Shown: positions 56,690-64,000 of the stretch, in pieces | How the letters are laid out: every line of letters starts with the position of its first letter | Numbering within the stretch: position 1 is the first letter of the stretch | From: Choristoneura fumiferana | Taxonomy: Eukaryota > Arthropoda > Insecta > Lepidoptera > Tortricidae | Length of the DNA stretch: 64,000 bases | Direction: 5' to 3' | NCBI RefSeq assembly: GCF_025370935.1 | Contig: NC_133474.1 | Coordinates: 13,389,795-13,453,794 of the forward strand | Program-made: the position numbers and the translations under genes | Notes under the pieces: generated by a model | Databases searched by the model: none | Told to the model about the DNA's origin: nothing | Seen by the model: only the letters and a program-made list of their open reading frames with translations

Positions 56690-58035
56690 TTACAGAACGA
56701 AGGAAGGACTATTTCACAGCAGGTGGTGCATCAACAGTAGATCAAAAATTAAAACTCAACAAAAATACATCTACACATACAATTATTATATCATATCGTA
56801 CATATAATACACGTCTACAATAAATATAGGCAGTGGGGTAAACAGCAACATATAATGATAATAAAAGCCATTGTTCAACTGGATTGTAGGAGTTAGGGAT
56901 TATGATAGATGGTTTTATATGGTTCCTATGTACTCGTATATATTAGGTAGTCTGAACATATCCAGTACATTTAACTATTGAACTTAATAATAAGTACCTA
57001 CTTAAACATCTAATCAATCCAAACATTTACTACACCAGGGTTGCACAAAAGTAAAAGACAATGTATTTTTCAGACCCACATACTGAAATGAAATGCAATT
57101 GTGTATAAAATAATCAGGGCGCCTCGAGAACTCGTGAAATACGAATGAAATGAAATAGAAAGCACTTTGCATTTTCTTTGTTGGAAGTCATTTCGTTGCG
57201 AAGCCCAATACTGGTGCGAACTGGTTCCGGTGCTTGGCAATTTCTTTGAGACTGTTGGTAGCGAGGATACTTGCGCAGAAACTAATTAAAAGCGAACATC
57301 GCGCAATCTAGCGAATCTACTCAATAAGTGTGGAGCCCCGAGGCTGCTACCGTCTTCGCTGTAAGTAATGTAAATTAATATGAACAACGATAACATCGTA
57401 CGTTAAATTTGTTTCGAAGGTAGTTTGTCTGATTAAAAAACGATGTGTATATATAAGAAAGAACTTACGTACCTTTGCAGTTAGCGAACACAAGAGCTTC
57501 GTTCGTTTTACCTGGAAATATTGGTATATTTAAGAAACCTTTATCTAAAGCTTTGACTTTGATTTCCGCTGAATTTTTTGCTGTCAGGAAGTTGTCCTGG
57601 TAACAATTGATAGCAAAATACATGTGTAGGTTTGGTTTGGGAATAAAATGACCTAATCATAGAGCCTTAAATCTTGTAAATATACCTATTATAATGTAAC
57701 TAGAAAATGTAGGTATTTGTGTATGGCTGTGGTTTTGTTAGCTTACTTATAGAAATGCGTGGGCGCTTTGTGCGCCGCAGTACAATAGTCGGCTCAGCCC
57801 GGATATTTCACGCCTGTTTCACTCATTTTGGGCACGGATTTGATGCGCCTAAACGTAAAAAACAGCCAGTACGGCTTGCGTTCCATTCGAATCAATGAAC
57901 CAGGAAAATATTACGAAACAGGAAGTTTGTTTCAGTTTACAATGTTATTATTATTTGTTTTTGTGACAATAGCTTATTTGATCAGTTTGATCACTCGATA
58001 TCAGAATATCTATAAAAAGTTTAGATATATCGTTT
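56690..58035. other. Intronic DNA, no gene firmly recognised
   Basis: AT-rich. A GC-richer stretch ends CTTCGCTGTAAGTAA at about 57355-57368, which looks like a donor site but has no convincing acceptor or reading frame upstream. The 72-codon ORF at 57828-58046 has a hydrophobic segment but no recognisable family. Confidence 0.35.
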
Positions 58036-58039
58036 TTTG

Positions 58040-58560
58040 TTTTTAACCCGCGGTGCAAAAAAGGGGTGTTATGAGTTTGTCTCTAATGTCAGTCTGTGGC
58101 ATCGTAGCTTCGTGATTTTTTATGTGAAAGTGAATTTCCTTGCGGTGGTTCTTAGCTATGTCATATTAAAATCGGTTCAGAAGTATTTGAGATATTGAAC
58201 TTTGAAATGGCAACGTCGGAGGTTTGTTCAACTTTTCTAAATTGGCCAGGTTAAGTTATTAAACTTTTTTTTATCTTAGCCCCCTATAATTTTTACAAGC
58301 TTTTATTTACATAGTTTCACCTGTCCCGTTGTCTGTCTGTAGTCAAATCTTGTAAGTTAAATTCGACCAACATCCAGTAGTCGGATTGACTTCAAATTTG
58401 GCATACTTATGTTAATTGCGTGACAATATAATAATCTGGCAGTGATATCCTCGTAGTCCGGCCAATATCGTCCCCGCAGGACGGAACTCTTCAACGTATA
58501 ATGGCATCGACTTGAAATTTGGTATGCAAATGTGGTTTCGGTGACAAGTAAAGTCGATAA
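58040..58560. repeat. Two adjacent interspersed repeats
   Basis: The AAAAAAGGGGTGTTATGAGT start with TGTGGCATCGTAGCTTCGTG (58055-58215), and the TCGGATTGACTTCAAATTTG with TCCTCGTAGTCCGGCCAATA block (about 58340-58550), are both familiar lepidopteran repeat sequences. Both are noncoding. Their boundaries are unclear. Confidence 0.5.
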
Positions 58561-59219
58561 AGAGTACAGTCAGCAAAAAAGCTTGTATTAAAAATAAAAT
58601 TTTCAGTTCTCATGCTTTTTAAGTTCGTTTTATGCTGGATCTGGGCGATATAAAATTACTTTTTATGCTCTAGTGCATAAAGTAAAGGGTCATTATTTCA
58701 ATGCATGAAATTGTGTTCAGAAATTATTTACAGTAGGTAAATTATAGGGAGAAGCTACTAACGGCAATGGGAATAGTAGGACAGACGGTATTTTATGAAC
58801 ATAACATGTTTATATTGTTACTATTATTATTGTCCAATAATGTTTTTTAGAATATTGTAGGATGTTTTTCTAAAATTTTTAATTTCCGTAATAAACATCA
58901 CGCTGCGTGGTCAGTTCGGATGATACTTTGTCTGCTACTCACTACTGTAAAAAATACATATTCTGAAAAACCGGAATGTTAGCTGTAAATACTTATTTTA
59001 TAAATTACTTACTTATATAAATTAATGTTGACTATATCTAAAACGAAAGCAAAAAAATACAAGCAGTCATATTTATCAATTTTCATTTGATTTAAGTTGT
59101 TCCGAAAACCACCATCACTTTTACCGAAAACAACTGGTAATTTCTAAGTATTTGTACGTTTTTTTAATATTAGCAACACCAATAATAAGTGTCAAAAATT
59201 TGGGAAAAAGTTGTATACC
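58561..59219. other. Intronic DNA, no gene recognised
   Basis: AT-rich. ACAGTCAGCAAAAAAG at 58565 resembles one end of the 48.7-kb MITE family but has no partner nearby. Confidence 0.35.
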
Positions 59220-59470
59220 GGTATCATCCATCGTTTATGAGTAATAATAGTTATTTGTGCAACGAGAGAGCAAAGTCGTTTATTGCTGCGAGTGTTGATT
59301 TTGAATCCCGAGTAAGCGAAGGATTCTTTAATTGAATCACGAGCGAAGCGAGTGATTCTAGATTAGAATCCTGAGATCAGCGAGGGATTCAAACACACGA
59401 GATGGAAAAAAACTGGTCTCGTATGACACTAACAACTTTTCACCTCAGCAGCGAGAACATAATTTAAACC
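59220..59470 (+). repeat. Interspersed repeat with three diverged GAGCGAAGCGAG units
   Basis: Contains GCAACGAGAGAGCAAAGTCG, then three successive 30-40-bp units built on GAATCxCGAG...GCGA...GATTC (59305-59395), then GGTCTCGTATGACACTAAC. It is a known type of lepidopteran repeat, with no coding role. Confidence 0.6.
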
Positions 59471-61390
59471 ACAACTTAGTTACAAAACAAACAATATCAA
59501 GTAGTTTAAAATATAGTCCAGAGTATTTAAGAAACTAGTGTAGTGATCACATTTAAAACCTTTTCTCGAAAATTATACGTACAGTCAACATTAGGTATAT
59601 CTTTAAAAAGTCACCAGAAAGTTAAGAATGTCAATGATCAATAGTTTCCGGTAAGTAGAGAGGTTTTGAATTAGGAACGAAAAAGTGTCCAGTAGGTACG
59701 ATACACATGACATACTCATCATTGTAATTTCGAACTTAGAACTCCTTGTAAAAATTAAAATTCCTTGTAAATAATATTATCATAATAATCATAAAAAAGT
59801 CATATTTTTTAATACTGCAAAAAGCCTCATCTTTGGGTCATTAAATAGGTTGAACAATAAACGTATTATTAGAAATATTATTAAACCTTCAATTATGAAT
59901 TAATTGGATTTATATTGTTTGCAACATAAATATATACCTACGGTATGTACCTACCGAATTTCAACTTAGTAGGTTAAATTAAACGTTTCGCAGAAAATTA
60001 GCTATGGCAGACGGACGGACAGACAAACGAGTGATCTTATAGGTTCCATTTTTTCCTTTTGAGGGTCGGAACGCTTAAAACCTTGCTTATATCCAAACAA
60101 AACCACAAACAACAAAATATCAGTACAATATCATAAAACACGGGATCCTTGCTATGTTCAACAGTTGATTTGCTCTGATATTTGCATAAAGGAGCTAACC
60201 GTTTGAATAACTCTACAAACTTTTGAGCATTGAAACATTTAACAAAACAGCCATATCGCACGGAGCGACCGCTTCAAAACAGTGTTATTTCTCAGCATAA
60301 CTTTCGCAGTAAACACGTTAATGTTTTATGCTTGTACAAAAACGCGCTGTCATTAACACCCGACAAACGTTTGCGAGTGCTTCGGCTCATGTTATTTAAC
60401 GATTACACTCGGGGGTGCAGCAATGCAGTTAGCTGAAGTACTTACTCGTATAAAACACTCCTGAAATTAATAAGTTTGTAGCTAACGGGACAGTAGACTG
60501 TGTTGGTGGAGAGCGAGCAGTGAGCATGTGGCCTGTTCCACCTAACAGCGCACTTAGCCGTGGTCGCCCCAAACGCTAACTGACGTTAACAACCTAAAGA
60601 CCGACATTAATTTTATTTACAGTTCTGACAGAGTAACTAGGTATATATACAATCTAACTGCTTAAAGGATAGAGCCAGCACACGGCGCAGTATTCTGTTA
60701 ACTTTAATCGTAATAATAACCCAAAGGACTTAAATAATCTTTTGTTGTCCTCCTAGAGTTAACCCGACTTTTAAAACTCCACGTTTAAAGCAAAACCAAA
60801 TAATGTTTTAGTACTGCTAATTAGGTCTAGATATCCCACGGACTTATTTAGTCAGACAACTGCAAGACCAAGTTAATCTTCTGCCAAGTTCCAAGAATAG
60901 TAAACAACCAAAACGTCGCTCTAAGATGTGATGAGTAGGTAAATAATATTACGTTGAAGAAAAGTTGTCGGTTTGTTAGAGCAGCGCAATCAAGCTCTCC
61001 GCTACAAGAGGCTTGGTTAGCGAGTCACATTGTTTCAAAAAAAAAACCTTTGCCCGGGCTTCTTACAAATTCACCGCTGTTTCTTTATCGTTATATTAGA
61101 TTTGTTTCTAAAGTTTCCTTTATTTGTCGTTCGTTTGATTTTCGTATCTTTGATGTGCGGCTTGTTGTTTCTTTCCTAGCAGTCAATTTATTCAAACTTT
61201 TCTTGCATATTATTCGAACAAGTAATTGAGAAACTTCCATTTTTCTGCCTCGAAATAACGTAAATAATACCAAGTCGATTGTAACTAAAAACTAGATAGT
61301 GCTTATTTTGCGAAAATTCTTACCGGTGACGAATGTGAATAAAAAATATGTATTAAATAACTTTTTCAACGGCACGATTGACTTGTTACA
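59471..61390. other. Intronic DNA, no gene recognised
   Basis: AT-rich. A CAGACGGACGGACAGACAAAC stretch near 60010 is a repeat relic. The ORFs of 68-91 codons show no domains. Confidence 0.35.
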
Positions 61391-61525
61391 GTCGAGTTCA
61401 TAAACTTGTGAGCAAAAATTTGATCAAAATTATCTGAGCACGACTCTATTGTTAAAGGCGTAGAAGCATGTTCAGATATTTTTGATCACATTTTTGCTCA
61501 CAAGTGTATGAACTCGACTCTACAT
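61391..61525. mobile_element. TA-flanked MITE with CAGTCGAGTTCAT ends
   Basis: The left end CAGTCGAGTTCATAAACTTG, then TGAGCAAAAAT, is mirrored by the right end ATTTTTGCTCACAAGTGTAT, then GAACTCGACTC, an imperfect inverted repeat of about 30 bp. The ends are flanked by TA. It is noncoding. Confidence 0.78.
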
Positions 61526-61894
61526 AACGCGCGTTTAACTTTTTACTATCATGTTTAATAATGTATTATAGTTTTATCGCAGCAGGCCAAACCAGAGATT
61601 AACGGAATCATTCGTGTCAAAAATTTACAATAAATCGGATCGGGATGTTGGCATCGATCATCGAGATAATCAGAGGCGGACCCGAAACGATTATTCGCGC
61701 TTCCGAGTGATAGCCTCACGCGTATCTGCAGCCGCAGCCGTATCGCACGCCAAGCCGCGTTCCACATTGTTTCACGAGAACAAATTTATAACGGCATAAA
61801 TTGGACTAGCACCACTGAAAAGATATTTCGTAAGTTCCACTCATACTACGCTGGCCGCGTGATAAAAACAATATTTTCCGCTGGCCCAAGTTAT

Positions 61895-61965
61895 ACAGTT
61901 CATCATCCCAGCCTATATACGTCCCACTGCTGGGCACAGGCCTCCTCTCAGAACAAGAGGTACAC
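61895..61965 (-). mobile_element. LINE 3' tail fragment
   Basis: CATCATCCCAGCCTATATAC, GTCCCACTGCTGGGCACAGG and CCTCCTCTC on + are the reversed C-terminal end and tail of a common lepidopteran LINE (sense: ...GCCCAGCAGTGGGACGT..., with an ATGATG-type tail). Confidence 0.6.
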
Positions 61966-64000
61966 AGAGAGAGAGTTATACAGTTATTTTACTGGATATC
62001 CCACGTTATCCAGGTAATAGTCAATTTATACTGTTGTGTCACGAAATATTTGTTTTAGGCAGATGTTGCATTGCGTTAGTGCACTATATATCGTTTTAAA
62101 AGACATTATTTTTTTAAAGTAAAATTTTCTCAGTCACATTCATGCTCAAAACGGATCCCGGAATGGGAGGTACATTTGAAGGAACGCAGTTAATGTAATT
62201 TTACTCTGAGTAATTCATTGCCGTGCATGGAGTTGGTTGGTTGCCGGCTATTTATTGCAGAAGCTGTGGCGAATGATACTAATGGTACAAAAACTGGTAC
62301 CACGTTAAGCCACGCTATGGTAAATGCGAATTAACGTACAATGCAAAACATTGTTATTGACTTGCTCGTTATTCGAAGTGACCGACGATGTTTTCAAACT
62401 AATATTAATTGGAAAATACTGGTCAGAACTCAGAGCAAGCGCCTCTTCGAGACGAAGTTGTGAGCTTGCTGGCCAGAACTTGAAAGGACGGCTTGTGAAC
62501 CACGTCAAACGGCGTGTAATAACCCGAAGTAGAAATTTAGTAATGAACGGTTCTTGCAATCAAGAGTAATTTTGTTTGTATTGTGCCTCATGATACAAAG
62601 CAAAACCATCAGTTACTAGCACAAACGACGTCGTATTAACTGAGCTGTCCGACTTCCATCAGTAACTACCGTCAAGCACTGATTTATAAGTGCACTTCGC
62701 CCAACTACTCGAATACTCTGGAGATTGAACGATACTTTAATCCGACCCCGACTTTTATTCGTGATTGTTATTATCGTTTCATAGAAAATATTAACTCTTT
62801 GCGGCCATTTGAGCATTCATAAATTCAACGATACGTAAATCGAAATTCTTCTCTCATGCAGTTTAGGATTCATTGACTCTCAAAATTGTTCATAATTCAG
62901 ACAATTATGCTTTTGACTTTTCTTATTTTTTATTGGTTTTATCTCTAACGTACCACCTTGTGGCCTTCACATTACTAACACATGCAAGATGCTGATCATT
63001 TTCAGAATTTCCAAATTCCTGAAATTTTCTGGTGTAATCCAATAACTATATAACACGATTTATTCGAGCCCGGAAGCTTATACTCGGCTGACATGATTCA
63101 ACTTTGGGAGTTTCTACCTGAAATTTGCATGACTCAATTACCGAGACATTTATCACCGCCGGGATTTGTGTCCTACTACTGATAGAATGTCATAAGCCCT
63201 TTGGTAAATTTAATAATACGTTAGAACCGCGCAGGAGTAAAATAATGAAACGCTTAGGAATAAACAAGACGTTACCAACATTTACCGGCGACACCCATTG
63301 TTTTGCAAAATAATGATAGTATTTGTCTGTGCGGAAACATTTGGCACATTTGTTTCTGGAATATATTCCAGAATAAATTCTTCATATTGTAATCAAAGGA
63401 GTGCGTTACGGAGTACGACAACCGGCGAGTGGAGATTTGCAAAGGAATGTTTGTTTTTATTAGAACTGCTTATTCAAGTGCGGTAATAATATAAATATTA
63501 AACGAATATAACGGTGTTTGCGCACACGCCTCAACACTTCCACTGCCGTGAATAATTCACAGCGGGGACGCGTCCGCCCGCGCACGTCCGCCCGCGCCCG
63601 GCCGCCGGGCCGCTCCGCGCGCTCGAATGCCCGACTTACACTCCGAGGCCAATTGTTTACTCCGCCGCGGAGCCCGTGCCTGTCGACCCAACGCCAATTG
63701 TTTCCCATTCAGCGTAACCCTCGCTATATTATTTGTTACCTTCGCCGTTATTCATCGATTAATCGCAACGGCAGGGAGGGGAGGGGTAATAAAACTGAAC
63801 ACATACGAAAATTTTCTTATTGGCTTATCCTTGATAGAAAACGGTACAGCAATCGTGAGATATTTTTTTCAGAATTTACCTTGTTTGCCTGCGTATTTTG
63901 CATTAGTGCAAGAAGCGTGATAACCGGTTCGAGCAAGCGGCGGCCCGCAGCCGCTCTCGAGCACCGGCCCGGCTCTCTCATATTTAAACTTTTACAAAGG
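61966..64000. other. Intronic DNA with GC-rich islands at the right edge
   Basis: Mostly AT-rich. 63535-63660 is strongly GC-rich (GGGGACGCGTCCGCCCGCGC and similar), and 63925-63985 again. These could be CpG-rich regulatory islands or the start of something beyond the window. ORFs on both strands there follow from base composition. No exon is supported. Confidence 0.4.

Noticed and set aside
57300..57368. Possible exon ending at a GTAAGT donor
   Set aside because: The donor looks good, but there is no acceptor with a polypyrimidine tract, no sustained frame and no cadherin-like peptide.

Overview
This window looks like a stretch of lepidopteran (moth or butterfly) nuclear DNA. It is AT-rich and gene-poor, with many short interspersed repeats of kinds familiar from Lepidoptera: LINE 3' tails ending in small tandem motifs, tRNA-derived SINEs, and TA- or TTAA-flanked MITEs. 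The only host coding sequence I can support is one 144-bp cadherin exon at 28947-29090 on the + strand. It matches the neural cadherin (CadN) family closely. If that is right, about 23.6 kb upstream (after the LTR element) and about 35 kb downstream are intron, or flank, of this large gene.

Positions 282-5301 hold a complete Ty3/gypsy-class LTR retrotransposon on the - strand. Its two 342-bp LTRs match at every base, its target duplication is short (4-5 bp), and gag and pol are both open. Pol sits in the -1 frame and is probably reached at an A-AAA-AAC slippery heptamer just before the gag stop. No tRNA-type primer binding site follows the 5' LTR. Instead, the first 11 internal bases are an exact complement of an 11-base stretch inside the LTR, about 35 nt downstream of a TATAAAAG box. 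This is the arrangement expected of self-priming elements of the Tf1/sushi type, and it is the most interesting observation here.

From 5.3 to 28.9 kb the DNA is mostly unannotatable intron, with scattered repeat fragments: a frameshifted non-LTR coding fragment (13 kb), two LINE tails (15.9 and 19.8 kb), a long (CA)n tract (23.67 kb), a foldback element (24.1 kb) and an AGGGTTCCGTAG-type element (27.3 kb). A tRNA-derived SINE starts roughly 100 bp past the exon's splice donor. From 30 to 62 kb, repeats are much denser. They include a SINE bounded by perfect 35-bp inverted repeats (30.1 kb), LINE ORF fragments (34.6, 38.6, 39.9, 52.6 kb), a 330-bp palindrome (37.2 kb), a 587-bp TTAA-flanked element packed with AGCATGC-type motifs (45.0 kb), several TA-flanked MITEs (48.6, 48.7, 61.4 kb), and a near-perfect hairpin beside a (TG)n tract (52.2 kb).

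No rRNA gene, functional tRNA gene, CRISPR array or complete host gene is visible. Repeat family assignments rest on remembered sequence features and internal comparison within the window, not on a database search.
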